From the NCBI GenBank assembly GCA_020349025.1, contig CP070763.1:2003427-2067426 (forward strand): a stretch of 64,000 nucleotides of DNA, read 5' to 3'. Below, one piece after another: positions 45,987-54,360 of this stretch (positions within the stretch are counted from its first letter, which is position 1; the number at the start of each line of letters is the position of its first letter). This stretch comes from Candidatus Latescibacterota bacterium (GTDB lineage: Bacteria; Krumholzibacteriota; Krumholzibacteriia; G020349025). Under the pieces are notes generated by a model. That model worked only from the letters and a program-made list of their open reading frames with translations. It made no database searches and was not told where the DNA came from. The translations under genes were made by a program, and so were the position numbers.

Positions 45987-46880
45987 ATGCGATTGGTGAG
46001 CTTTGGCGAGCCGGGTTCGGAGAGACCCGGCGTCGTGATCGACGACCGCATCGTCGACCTGCAGCGTTGCGACGTCTCGCTGCCGGGCAGCATCCGAGAC
46101 ATTCTGGATCAAGAGCGCTTGCACGACGCGCGCCGGATCGTCGAGAGCGGAGAGGCTCCTGCAGAAGCGCACGTGGCGCTCGCCGGCACGCGCCTCGGGC
46201 CCCCGATCCCGTGGCCCTCCAAGATCGTCTGCGTCGGTCTCAACTACGCCGATCATGCGGCGGAGCAGAACCGGCCACTGCCGAAGGTTCCGCTGCTCTT
46301 CGCCAAGGCCACCACCGCGCTGCGGGGCACGGGGGATGCCATCCTCTTGCCGGTGAACGAGGAGCGCGTCGACGTCGAAGCGGAGCTGGCCTTCGTCATC
46401 GGGCGCCGTGCACGCCACGTGGGCGCTGCCGATGCCGACGCCGTCGTCGCCGGCTACATGTGTTTCAACGACGTCTCCGGGCGCGCCGCGCAGTATTCCG
46501 ATCGGCAGTTCTTCCGTGGCAAGGGCTTCGACACCTTCGCGCCGTGTGGACCCTACCTCGTGACCGCCGACGAGATCGCCGATCCGCACGCACTCGCCAT
46601 CGGCTCGCGGGTCAACGACCGCGTCATGCAGCAAAGCAACACGAGCCAGCTCGTCTTCAAGGTTCCGCAGCTGGTGGAGTACATCACACGCTCGATGACG
46701 CTCCTTCCCGGCGACATCGTCGCCACCGGAACGCCGGCCGGCGTCGGTGTGTTTCGTGATCCGCCGATCTTCCTGCGGGATGGGGACCGCGTCGAGGTCT
46801 CGATCGAAGGCCTGGGAACGTTGTCGAATCCGGTGCGCTCGGAGCGGGTGGAGGAAACGGGGACTCGGGCGATCAGGTGA
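45987..46880 (+). CDS. Fumarylacetoacetate hydrolase-family protein
   Basis: 297 residues. MRLVSFGEPGSERPGVVIDD begins the small N-terminal domain. The core has VCVGLNYADHAAE, VDVEAELAFVIGR, GYMCFNDVSGR, GKGFDTFAPCGPYLV and ATGTPAGVGVF. These include the Glu/Glu/Asp metal ligands and the usual end of the FAH fold. Members hydrolyse or decarboxylate acylpyruvates and related catabolic diacids; the exact substrate is unknown. GGAG lies four bases before ATG 45987. It follows the SDR gene by 43 bases, so folE, SDR and this gene may be one transcript. Its 3' end overlaps the convergent Memo-AMMECR1 gene by 8 bases. Confidence 0.9.
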   Translation: MRLVSFGEPGSERPGVVIDDRIVDLQRCDVSLPGSIRDILDQERLHDARRIVESGEAPAEAHVALAGTRLGPPIPWPSKIVCVGLNYADHAAEQNRPLPKVPLLFAKATTALRGTGDAILLPVNEERVDVEAELAFVIGRRARHVGAADADAVVAGYMCFNDVSGRAAQYSDRQFFRGKGFDTFAPCGPYLVTADEIADPHALAIGSRVNDRVMQQSNTSQLVFKVPQLVEYITRSMTLLPGDIVATGTPAGVGVFRDPPIFLRDGDRVEVSIEGLGTLSNPVRSERVEETGTRAIR

Positions 46881-48420
46881 TCCCGAGCTCCGCTTCGGAG
46901 AAGACGACCGCCTCGAAGCGCTGGATCCGAGCTCCACGCTTCCATGCGTCGGCGGGAAGTCCCGCCTTGCGGCAGACGTTGTCGAGGAACTCCTCACGTC
47001 CCCAATGCAGCTGCACGGGGACCTGCGGCAGCAGGATCCCGCGCCGTCCCTCCTTGTCGATGAGCAAACCGTCGCGTCCCACCTCGATCTCGGCGACGTC
47101 CTCGACATCCTGGAGCGGACCGAGAACCGAGATCTCGATGTCGAGATCCTCCACCTCTTCGGGCGCGACCGAGGCGAAACGCGGGTCGCGTGTGGCCGCG
47201 GCGCGCGCGTTCTCGATGACCGCTTCGACGAGCGCTTTGCGCGCTTCCAGCCAACCGATGCAACCTCGGAGGCGGCCGCTTCGCCGTGTGTGCAGGCTCA
47301 CGAAAGCAGCGCGCGGCACGTTCAGGTCGGGCGACAGCTCCGACGCCGCGTAGAGGTCCGACGGCAACGGGGTTCCACGCGCCGCGTGTGTCACGCTCTC
47401 GCGTGCGAGGCGCAGCAACGCGCGCCGATCCTGCTCCGGGATCGAGGCGCGCGGCCACGGGCTGTCGAGCGGAGAGCCGCCATCGAACGATCCCATCCGA
47501 TCCGCCTCCCGGACCATCTCCTCAGCCTCCGCAGCGAGCTTTTCGCTCTCGTCATCCCCCTCGGTGAACGCCAACGCTGCGTAGCTCACCGAGTGTGACC
47601 AGTCACCCGTGATCGCGCCGCTCGTGGTGTACCCGCGCAGCTCCCCCTTCCAGGTGCGCGGCAGCATCTGCAGCAGGACGCCGAGGGGTCGCCGACCACA
47701 GATCGTATTGCCGGTGCGCTCGAGCACGCTGTGGAACTCGTCGAAGGAACCGCGCGTGATGGCGTCGATCGCCTGCGCGTCGAAGTTGCGGATGTTCTCC
47801 TCCACCCGCTCGACGAACGGGACGTAGCCGAAGGCCTTGCCGTAGTGCATGAAATCGCTGCTGATGACGAAGAGCGTGCGTGCATCCAGCAACGCCGAGA
47901 GACTTGCCGCGACCTCGTCGAACTCGTCGCCGCGCAGCTCCCCCACCAACACCGGAACGAGCCTGGCTCCCGGGAGCCGGTGCTGCAGAAAGGGCAGCTG
48001 CATCTCGATGGCGTGCTCCTGCGCGAAGGGGCGCGGCGTGCAGACGAAGTGAGGTTGCGACGCCAAGGCCTCCACCGCCTCCAAGTCCACGGCCACCTGT
48101 CCGAGCGGGCTCTCGTAGTGCGACGACGGATCCACCGCGGCACCCGTCAAAGGGAAGCGGTGGTTGGGTGCGAGAACGACGACGCGCTCGTGATGATCGC
48201 GACCCGCGGCGACATAGCCGTGAGCGGCGGTCGGCCCGGAGTAGCGCAACCCGGCATGCGGTACAACCAGAGCGCGCAGGGGCGCTCTGCGCCGCCACGG
48301 ACGCGCTGCGTCCAGCATCACCTCGACCTGGGAGGTGAGATGCCCCGGCTCCTCCGGATACCAGCTTCCCGCGACTGTGGCGGGACGGGCTCCGGTCGGT
48401 TGGAAATCCTGGCCCGACAT
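46873..48420 (-). CDS. Memo-like protein fused to AMMECR1 domain (AmmeMemoRadiSam system B+A)
   Basis: 515 residues. Residues about 8-280 are the Memo domain: VPHAGLRYSGPTAAHGY, VLAPNHRFPL, FAQEHAIEMQLPFL and VISSDFMHYG carry the conserved His/Asp/Cys-type metal pocket. Residues about 325-515 are an AMMECR1 domain: LRLARESVTHAARG, AFVSLHTRRSGRLRGCIG and ENARAAATRDPRF, including the LRGCIG signature. In the AmmeMemoRadiSam set these are usually separate proteins next to a radical SAM enzyme; no radical SAM gene is in the window. ATG 48420 has GAGGG upstream; the ORF extends to 48585 without similarity. Confidence 0.92.
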   Translation of the reverse strand: MSGQDFQPTGARPATVAGSWYPEEPGHLTSQVEVMLDAARPWRRRAPLRALVVPHAGLRYSGPTAAHGYVAAGRDHHERVVVLAPNHRFPLTGAAVDPSSHYESPLGQVAVDLEAVEALASQPHFVCTPRPFAQEHAIEMQLPFLQHRLPGARLVPVLVGELRGDEFDEVAASLSALLDARTLFVISSDFMHYGKAFGYVPFVERVEENIRNFDAQAIDAITRGSFDEFHSVLERTGNTICGRRPLGVLLQMLPRTWKGELRGYTTSGAITGDWSHSVSYAALAFTEGDDESEKLAAEAEEMVREADRMGSFDGGSPLDSPWPRASIPEQDRRALLRLARESVTHAARGTPLPSDLYAASELSPDLNVPRAAFVSLHTRRSGRLRGCIGWLEARKALVEAVIENARAAATRDPRFASVAPEEVEDLDIEISVLGPLQDVEDVAEIEVGRDGLLIDKEGRRGILLPQVPVQLHWGREEFLDNVCRKAGLPADAWKRGARIQRFEAVVFSEAELGIT

Positions 48421-48724
48421 ACTGGATCCCTCGGCGGCCGCGGCGTTCCTGTCGGCAGCGACAGCGCCTGCGCACGCGCGTTGCGTGGTGCGAACGGAAG
48501 GGACGGAACACTGCCGACTGGCCAAGCGTAGACCTGCGCCGGACTCCCTGCAAGCCCTTGCGGTAGATCGAGCTCGGCGTGGCATGTGCGTTGCTCGACC
48601 CCGCTGCGGAGTTGCTCCACGTGCCGTCGGGTCGCGAGCCTGGGAAGAAGAGGCTCGCCCGTCCGCGTACAGCCGCGTGGAGCTGCGGTTCTCACAGACA
48701 TGGGGTCACGAAGAGGTGGTTGGA
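48421..48724 (+). other. Divergent gap before the barrel protein gene
   Basis: 304 bases between the Memo-AMMECR1 start and the barrel protein start. It must hold both promoters, but I see no convincing hexamer pair and no hairpin worth naming. Confidence 0.4.
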
Positions 48725-49504
48725 ATGTTGCGCAAGACGCTGTTGGGAATGATCGCGAGCGTGTGGATCGCGACGACCGCGTCCTCACAAGAGGTTCCCG
48801 TGCAGCTCGAGGTCTCCGGTGCGTTCTTGACGCAGTACATCTGGAACGGATTCGACCGCGTCGAAGCCCGCGGTCTGGAGTCCGGTCCCGTGGTGCAACC
48901 GCAGGTCACGGTCGGAATGCGAAACTCGCCACTCCGCGCCCACGTGGCCGGCTCGTTCGTCGTCAACGAGCAGAGCGAGCTGCACGAAACGATCTACGGC
49001 GTCAGCGTGGTGCGCGACGCCACGCCGTTGACGCGTCTCGGCCTCGGCTACAATTACTACGACGATCGCGTTGCGTTGGGTCCCGACGAGCAGAGCGCCG
49101 ACGCACACGAGGTTTGGGGATCCCTCGAAGCGAGAAGCCCGGTGGGCTCACGAATTGTTCTCGCGGCGAAGTGGGAGAAGCCGACGCGGGAGGGCCTCGA
49201 CCCCTTCACGCTCTTCCTCGGCGAGCTCGGTTACGAGGTGCCCCTGCTTCCCGTCGTCGGTCCGGGTGGCTTCGGACTCGATCTCGACGTCTCGACGAAC
49301 GTCATCTACACCACCGGCATGAAGCAGAACGACGTCGAGGTTCTCTCCTCCGGCTTCACCGTCTGGCAGATGGGGGCCGCGGCTTCCCTCAAGTCGGGCC
49401 GCGTGGCCGTGATCCCGTCGTTCAACTACCAGGTGACTCTCAAAGATGCGGTGAATGACAAGAATCCGGTCTGGGGCGGCGTCACCGTCTCCTACGCCTT
49501 CTGA
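48725..49504 (+). CDS. Predicted outer-membrane beta-barrel protein
   Basis: 259 residues with a signal peptide (MLRKTLLGMIASVWIATTAS). The mature part alternates polar and hydrophobic residues in strand-length segments, for example LEVSGAFLTQYIWNGFDRVE and SRIVLAAKWEKPTR. It ends WGGVTVSYAF with a terminal Phe, the C-terminal signature used for outer-membrane assembly. No helix-forming or enzymatic motif is seen. It is likely a small porin-like or structural barrel. GAGGTGG lies 5 bases before ATG 48725; the frame extends upstream to 48335 but as the shadow of the Memo gene. Confidence 0.75.
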   Translation: MLRKTLLGMIASVWIATTASSQEVPVQLEVSGAFLTQYIWNGFDRVEARGLESGPVVQPQVTVGMRNSPLRAHVAGSFVVNEQSELHETIYGVSVVRDATPLTRLGLGYNYYDDRVALGPDEQSADAHEVWGSLEARSPVGSRIVLAAKWEKPTREGLDPFTLFLGELGYEVPLLPVVGPGGFGLDLDVSTNVIYTTGMKQNDVEVLSSGFTVWQMGAAASLKSGRVAVIPSFNYQVTLKDAVNDKNPVWGGVTVSYAF

Positions 49505-49512
49505 ATCGCAAC

Positions 49513-49538
49513 GGGCCGCCGGTTCGATCCGGCGGCCC
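49513..49538 (+). terminator. Strong hairpin between convergent genes
   Basis: A perfect 10-bp inverted repeat, GGGCCGCCGG (49513-49522) and CCGGCGGCCC (49529-49538), around the loop TTCGAT, 8 bases after the barrel protein stop. It lacks a T-tract on either side, so it may be a Rho-assisted or bidirectional terminator for the barrel gene and the convergent VIT/VWA gene. Confidence 0.5.
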
Positions 49539-49562
49539 GATGCGGTGTCCCTCTGCCTGCGC

Positions 49563-52181
49563 TCAGCGAACCTGCAGCTCGCACGTCGCCACGATCCCGA
49601 TCAAGTCGGGTGCTCCGAGCCCGATCTCGATGCGGTAGAGCCCCGGCACGGCGAACGCATAGCCGCCCGCTCCGTTCAGCGTGACAGTCCAGGTGCGCGA
49701 TGCACCCGGTGCCAGCTGCACCGTCGCGGGAGTCGCCACGCTCCAGGGGCGCGGTGCGGGGATCGGGTTGCCGTCGAGTTGCACGCGAGCAACCAGACTG
49801 CCATCGCGAAGATCGAGCTTCGCGGGCACCTCGATCGGGCGCGCGCTGCGGTTGTGCAGCGTCACGCGAATGTGGATCGCTGAAGCGGCCGATACCTCGG
49901 CACGTGACGGTTCGACCACGAGCGCGAAGCCGACCGACGTCGACCCCTCCCCCGATTTCACTTCGCGCTCCTTCGGCTCGGTCTGCGGCACCCGAGTCGC
50001 GGCGTCGAATGCCTCCTCGCGCTCGACGGGCGAGGCCAGCGGCGGCGGCGGCGCCAGCGCCAGGCTCGCGCGCCCCATGACCGACGACAGCTTCCTGGAG
50101 AGACCCTGGCCCCGATGCGGAGCGCTCGCCCCGAAAACACCTTCGTGGCTCACGCCCTCCGGCATCGGCACCGGCTGCGCCACGAGCATCGTCTCGCCGC
50201 TTTCGTTGACGACCTGGTTGTCCACGGCGACGAACGAGGTGTAGCTCGACACCAGCCGGAAGCGCAGCGCCAGGTCGGTCACCTCGCGCACGAGCTCTGC
50301 TTGCTCGCCCGCGAGCATGCGGCTGGTCAGGCCCGCAATGCGCTTGCGCGCCCAGAGCACGGCGACCTCCTCATGATCCTGCGCGCGCTCCGGCAGTCTC
50401 ACGCGCACCCGACGTTCGAAGTCGTGTCGTCCCAGCTTGCCGCGGACCGTCACCGTGCCACGACCCGGCTGCTCGTAGACCCCGCTCACGACCAGGGGCT
50501 GTCCAGCAAAAAGATCGGGCAGACGCGCCGGCTGCACGTCGCGCACCTTCAGATCGCCCCAGTCGATTCGGAGATCGGTGAGGTAGGGGTGCGACACGCG
50601 TGCGTAGAAGCGCTCCACGACCTCACGCGTGTCTGCGTGCAGCGCCACGTAATCCACGGCACCGCGACCCTCTTCGGCCAGGCCGTCAAGGAGGTAGCGA
50701 TTGACGCTGCTGCCAATGCCGAAGGAGAAGAGGCGCGCGTCGCCAACGAGAGTGCGCACCAGGTGGAGGATCTCCGCGTCGTTGCCGATGTAACCATCGG
50801 TCATGAAGAAGACCAGGCGAATGCGCTCCGGATTGGCCGGGTAGCGTAGCGCCGCCTCGATTCCGGCACGCATGTGCGTGCCGCCCTGACCACGCAGGCG
50901 CTCGATGTAGCCGAGCGCGCGTTGGACGTTCTCTGGCGTGTTCGCCACCGGCTTGGCAGCGAAAGGGGAGGCGCTCTCGGAGAAACGGATGATCTGGAAG
51001 GTGTCGTCCGGGTTGAGATGCTGCAGCGCCCAGCGCATGGCGGCCTTCACCTTGGCCATCGGCTCGCCGCGCATCGAGCCGGAGGTGTCGAGCAGGAAGA
51101 TCATCTCCTTCGGACGTGCCTCCTGCGCCGTCACCGTCGCTTCCGGTTGCAGCAGGAAGGAGAAGTATCCCTCCGGCGACTCGCTCGGATCGCGGTATGC
51201 CAGCATCCCGAACTCCGGACCTTCGCCTGCAACCGTCCAGCGCAGGATGAAGTCCTTGTTCGGGATCGTGTCGCTCGCCTTCAACGACACGCGCGCGCGG
51301 CTGCGGCCGTCGCGCATCACGTCGACGGCGTGGCTGTCGCAGCGCAAGTCACGCAGTGCGACGCCGGCGTCCAGCTCCACCGTGATGCCGAGATCGTGTC
51401 CCGAGCGCATGCCAGGCGGCAGGACGGGAGGGGTGATGCGCGACGCATCGGGGACGCGATCGGTATCGGGAGCCCATCCGCTGCCGCGTCGCTGCGGCTG
51501 CGTGCCGCTGCTTGCCGGCGTGATCCCGCTCCCGAGAGGCGTGCCCGGAATGAAACGCGGGCCGACCACCGTCGGGAACACCATCTCGTACTCGCCATCC
51601 TCGTACTTCAAGTTCTCGACGAAGCGCAGGCGCACGACGATCTCGTGACCCGGCATGATGTTGGCGATGCTCTGCGTGAAGATGTTGGGACGCTCCTGAT
51701 CGAGAAGTGCCGCGGTCCGGCCGGCGCGCTTGGCGCTCTCGTAGATCTCGCGTGCCGCTTGTCTCTCGTGGATCTCGCCACGGATGATGCGCTCACCGAT
51801 GCGCATCTCGAAATCGTTCACGGCCGCCTCGTGCGGCAGCGGGAAGACGTACACGGCTTCGATCGGTGTCGCATACGGGTTCGAGAAGCGTTGCTCCACG
51901 GTGACCTGCGCCGTCTGCCCTGCCACCTGCGCTCGCACCTCGGTATGCTCGAGTGGGAAACGGCCCATCGGCTTGCCGTCGGGATCCACCACCTGCAGAT
52001 CTGGCGTGAGCGGCCCATTGCCGCACCAGCCACGCTCCTTCTCCTGCGGCTCGGCCTCCGCTGCCAGGAACAGCGCCCCCAGCGTCAGGAGCGGCAGGAT
52101 CTTGCGTGCGAGCGGATGTCGCGCTGGTTGCGTGTGCGGACTCGTCGATCTCGCGAGTCGCGTCGTTGCGTTGCGGGGCAT
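49563..52181 (-). CDS. Exported VIT and von Willebrand factor A domain protein
   Basis: 872 residues. A signal peptide or anchor (about 25-42, KILPLLTLGALFLAAEA) precedes a VIT domain at about 60-190 (VEQRFSNPYATPIEAVYVFP; FTQSIANIMPGHEIVVRLRF). The VWA domain begins at about 360 with FLLDTSGSMRGEPM, whose DxSxS supplies the MIDAS metal site. A C-terminal beta-rich region follows. This order resembles inter-alpha-trypsin-inhibitor-like bacterial proteins; the usual LPxTG-like sortase signal is absent. VWA domains bind protein or surface ligands. GGGAGG precedes ATG 52181. It is a single gene between the barrel gene and glgP, with no regulator nearby. Confidence 0.88.
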   Translation of the reverse strand: MPRNATTRLARSTSPHTQPARHPLARKILPLLTLGALFLAAEAEPQEKERGWCGNGPLTPDLQVVDPDGKPMGRFPLEHTEVRAQVAGQTAQVTVEQRFSNPYATPIEAVYVFPLPHEAAVNDFEMRIGERIIRGEIHERQAAREIYESAKRAGRTAALLDQERPNIFTQSIANIMPGHEIVVRLRFVENLKYEDGEYEMVFPTVVGPRFIPGTPLGSGITPASSGTQPQRRGSGWAPDTDRVPDASRITPPVLPPGMRSGHDLGITVELDAGVALRDLRCDSHAVDVMRDGRSRARVSLKASDTIPNKDFILRWTVAGEGPEFGMLAYRDPSESPEGYFSFLLQPEATVTAQEARPKEMIFLLDTSGSMRGEPMAKVKAAMRWALQHLNPDDTFQIIRFSESASPFAAKPVANTPENVQRALGYIERLRGQGGTHMRAGIEAALRYPANPERIRLVFFMTDGYIGNDAEILHLVRTLVGDARLFSFGIGSSVNRYLLDGLAEEGRGAVDYVALHADTREVVERFYARVSHPYLTDLRIDWGDLKVRDVQPARLPDLFAGQPLVVSGVYEQPGRGTVTVRGKLGRHDFERRVRVRLPERAQDHEEVAVLWARKRIAGLTSRMLAGEQAELVREVTDLALRFRLVSSYTSFVAVDNQVVNESGETMLVAQPVPMPEGVSHEGVFGASAPHRGQGLSRKLSSVMGRASLALAPPPPLASPVEREEAFDAATRVPQTEPKEREVKSGEGSTSVGFALVVEPSRAEVSAASAIHIRVTLHNRSARPIEVPAKLDLRDGSLVARVQLDGNPIPAPRPWSVATPATVQLAPGASRTWTVTLNGAGGYAFAVPGLYRIEIGLGAPDLIGIVATCELQVR

Positions 52182-52564
52182 GGGGTCCTCCCGTCGTGTC
52201 GGTTTCGAGCCTCGCTGTCGTTTGGGTGGCGCCCACTGGCCACTCGAGTCACCTACCCGGCAGGCCTGCGCCTATTCCCAACGCCAGCGCGTCCGTCTTG
52301 ACACACCGCGCAATCGTGCCAACCCCGTTTCGGCCCCGCCAGGTCCTTTGAATCGGCAGCATGCCCGCTTTTTTGGCGCCCAGACGGCGCGTTCGGCACG
52401 CTCTCAGCATGCAGAGGGGGCCGGTGCGCGGTGCTCCAGGCGGCACGCCCATGAGCAGAGCGCCCGGCTGTGGAAACACCCCGCGGCGGCTCGATATAGT
52501 GTTCCTCCTTGCGGCGTCGAGACGCTCCGATGCTCCGATCGCCACAACCGAAGGGACGTGTTCG
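52182..52564 (+). other. Divergent gap upstream of glgP
   Basis: 383 bases between the VIT/VWA start and the phosphorylase start. A TATAGT -10-like hexamer occurs near 52490 without a good -35, and a TTGACA near 52306 has no -10 at 17 or 18 bases. No ORF with a ribosome binding site is present. Confidence 0.4.
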
Positions 52565-54319
52565 ATGCGTCTGACACCAGCCGTGATCCGCAGCAAGCTC
52601 GGGTACTTCTCCATGGAGATCGGTCTCGACCCGCGCATCCGCACCTACAGCGGTGGCCTCGGCGTTCTCGCGGGGGACACGCTGCGCTCCGCCGCCGACC
52701 TGCACGCGCCGATGGTTGGAGTCACCCTCCTGCACCGGAACGGCTACATGCGCCAGAGTCTCGGCGCGGACGGAATGCAGCAGGACGCTCCCTACCCCTG
52801 GAATCCAGCCGAGATGCTGGAGCCGTTGGAGCGGCAGATCTCGATCCGGATCGAGGGGCGCGAGGTGCGTATCCGGGCCTGGCGCTTCATGGTCGCCGGC
52901 GTCACCGGGCACACGATCCCGGTCTACTTCCTCGACACGGATGTCGACGGGAACGATGCGTGGGATCGGACGCTGACGGGCCAGCTCTACGGCGGCGATG
53001 CGCGCTACCGGCTGTGCCAGGAGGTGGTGCTCGGTGTGGGCGGCGTGGCGATCCTGCAAGCTTTGGGGCACGGCCCCGACCTGCAGTACCACATGAACGA
53101 GGGACATTCGGCGCTTCTGACGCTGGCACTCCTCCAGCGCCAAACGCGCGCGCGCGGCTTGCGAACATTCACCGACGCCGACGTGGAGGCGGTACGCTCA
53201 CGCTGCATCTTCACCACACACACACCGGTGCCGGCCGGACACGACAAGTTCGCGCTCGACCTGGTGCAGCAGGTGCTCGGGCAGGAGCAGGCGGAAGTGC
53301 TCCAGAAGCTCGAGTGTGTGCACGAAGGTCGCTTGAACATGACGCACGTCGCCCTGCGATTCTCGCGCTACATCAATGGCGTCGCCATGTTGCATGGCGA
53401 GGTGTCGCGTGACATGTTCCCGCGCTTCCCGGTCAACGCGATCACCAACGGTGTGCACGCGGTGCACTGGACCTCCGCGCCCTTCCGCAAGCTCTTCGAT
53501 CAACATATTTCACAGTGGCGGCGCGACAATCTCTACCTGCGCTACGCGCTCAAGATCCCGACCGACGAGATTCGCAGCACGCACGCCGAGGCGAAGCGCA
53601 CGCTGGTCGACGAGATCGAGCAACGCACCGGCGTGCGCTTCGACCCGGACGCCTTCACGATCGGCTACGCGCGCCGTGCCACGGTGTACAAGCGCGGCAA
53701 CCTCATCTTCAGCGACACCGATCGTTTGCGACGCATCTCGCGTGAAGTCGGCAAGCTGCAGCTGGTGTACGCGGGCAAGGCGCACCCGCAGGACGCCGCC
53801 GGCAAGGAGATGATCCGCAGCATCTTCGAGGCCGGGGAGGAGCTGCGCGGGGACGTCGAGATCGTCTTCCTCGAGAACTACGACATGAACCTGGCTCTGA
53901 AGTACGTCGCCGGTGTGGACCTGTGGCTGAACACGCCGCGCCGCCCGCAGGAAGCGAGCGGCACCAGCGGCATGAAGGCTGCCTTGAACGGGGTCCCCAG
54001 CTTGAGCGTTCTCGACGGCTGGTGGGTCGAGGGGCACCAGGAGGGTGTGACCGGCTGGGCTTTCGGCGACTGCCCCGGCTGCGATGCCGACACGCCGGGA
54101 GAGATCGCATCGCTGTACGACAAGCTGGAGAACGTGATCGTCCCGCTCTACTACGGTAAGCAGGAGGAGTTCGCACACGTGATGCGCAACGCCATCGCGC
54201 TGAACGGCTCCTTCTTCAACACGCAGCGCATGCTGCTGCAGTACCTGACCAACGCCTACTTTCCGCCGGACCACCAACCGGCCGTGCCGCAGCCGGAAGC
54301 AGCGCCGGCGCGTGGCTGA
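52565..54319 (+). CDS. glgP: Alpha-glucan phosphorylase, short type
   Basis: 584 residues. The start FSMEIGLDPRIRTYSGGLGV matches the core of the TIGR02094-type alpha-glucan phosphorylases; the N-terminal DUF3417 region of longer members is absent. HMNEGHSALLTLALL, FTTHTPVPAGHDKFALD, YARRATVYKRGNLIFSD, YAGKAHPQD and RPQEASGTSGMKAALNG are the substrate- and PLP-site motifs, with the PLP Lys in GTSGMK. It releases glucose-1-phosphate from glycogen chains in the cytoplasm, using chains trimmed by the debranching enzyme at 24897. ATG 52565 is preceded by AAGGGA at about 14 bases. It is transcribed alone and converges on thrC. Confidence 0.95.
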   Translation: MRLTPAVIRSKLGYFSMEIGLDPRIRTYSGGLGVLAGDTLRSAADLHAPMVGVTLLHRNGYMRQSLGADGMQQDAPYPWNPAEMLEPLERQISIRIEGREVRIRAWRFMVAGVTGHTIPVYFLDTDVDGNDAWDRTLTGQLYGGDARYRLCQEVVLGVGGVAILQALGHGPDLQYHMNEGHSALLTLALLQRQTRARGLRTFTDADVEAVRSRCIFTTHTPVPAGHDKFALDLVQQVLGQEQAEVLQKLECVHEGRLNMTHVALRFSRYINGVAMLHGEVSRDMFPRFPVNAITNGVHAVHWTSAPFRKLFDQHISQWRRDNLYLRYALKIPTDEIRSTHAEAKRTLVDEIEQRTGVRFDPDAFTIGYARRATVYKRGNLIFSDTDRLRRISREVGKLQLVYAGKAHPQDAAGKEMIRSIFEAGEELRGDVEIVFLENYDMNLALKYVAGVDLWLNTPRRPQEASGTSGMKAALNGVPSLSVLDGWWVEGHQEGVTGWAFGDCPGCDADTPGEIASLYDKLENVIVPLYYGKQEEFAHVMRNAIALNGSFFNTQRMLLQYLTNAYFPPDHQPAVPQPEAAPARG

Positions 54320-54360
54320 GTCACGCCGCCTGCGGCGCAGCACGCAGGCCCTGCCAGCGT

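Noticed and set aside
52300-52330. TTGACA as a glgP promoter
   Set aside because: No acceptable -10 hexamer is found at 16-18 bases downstream.
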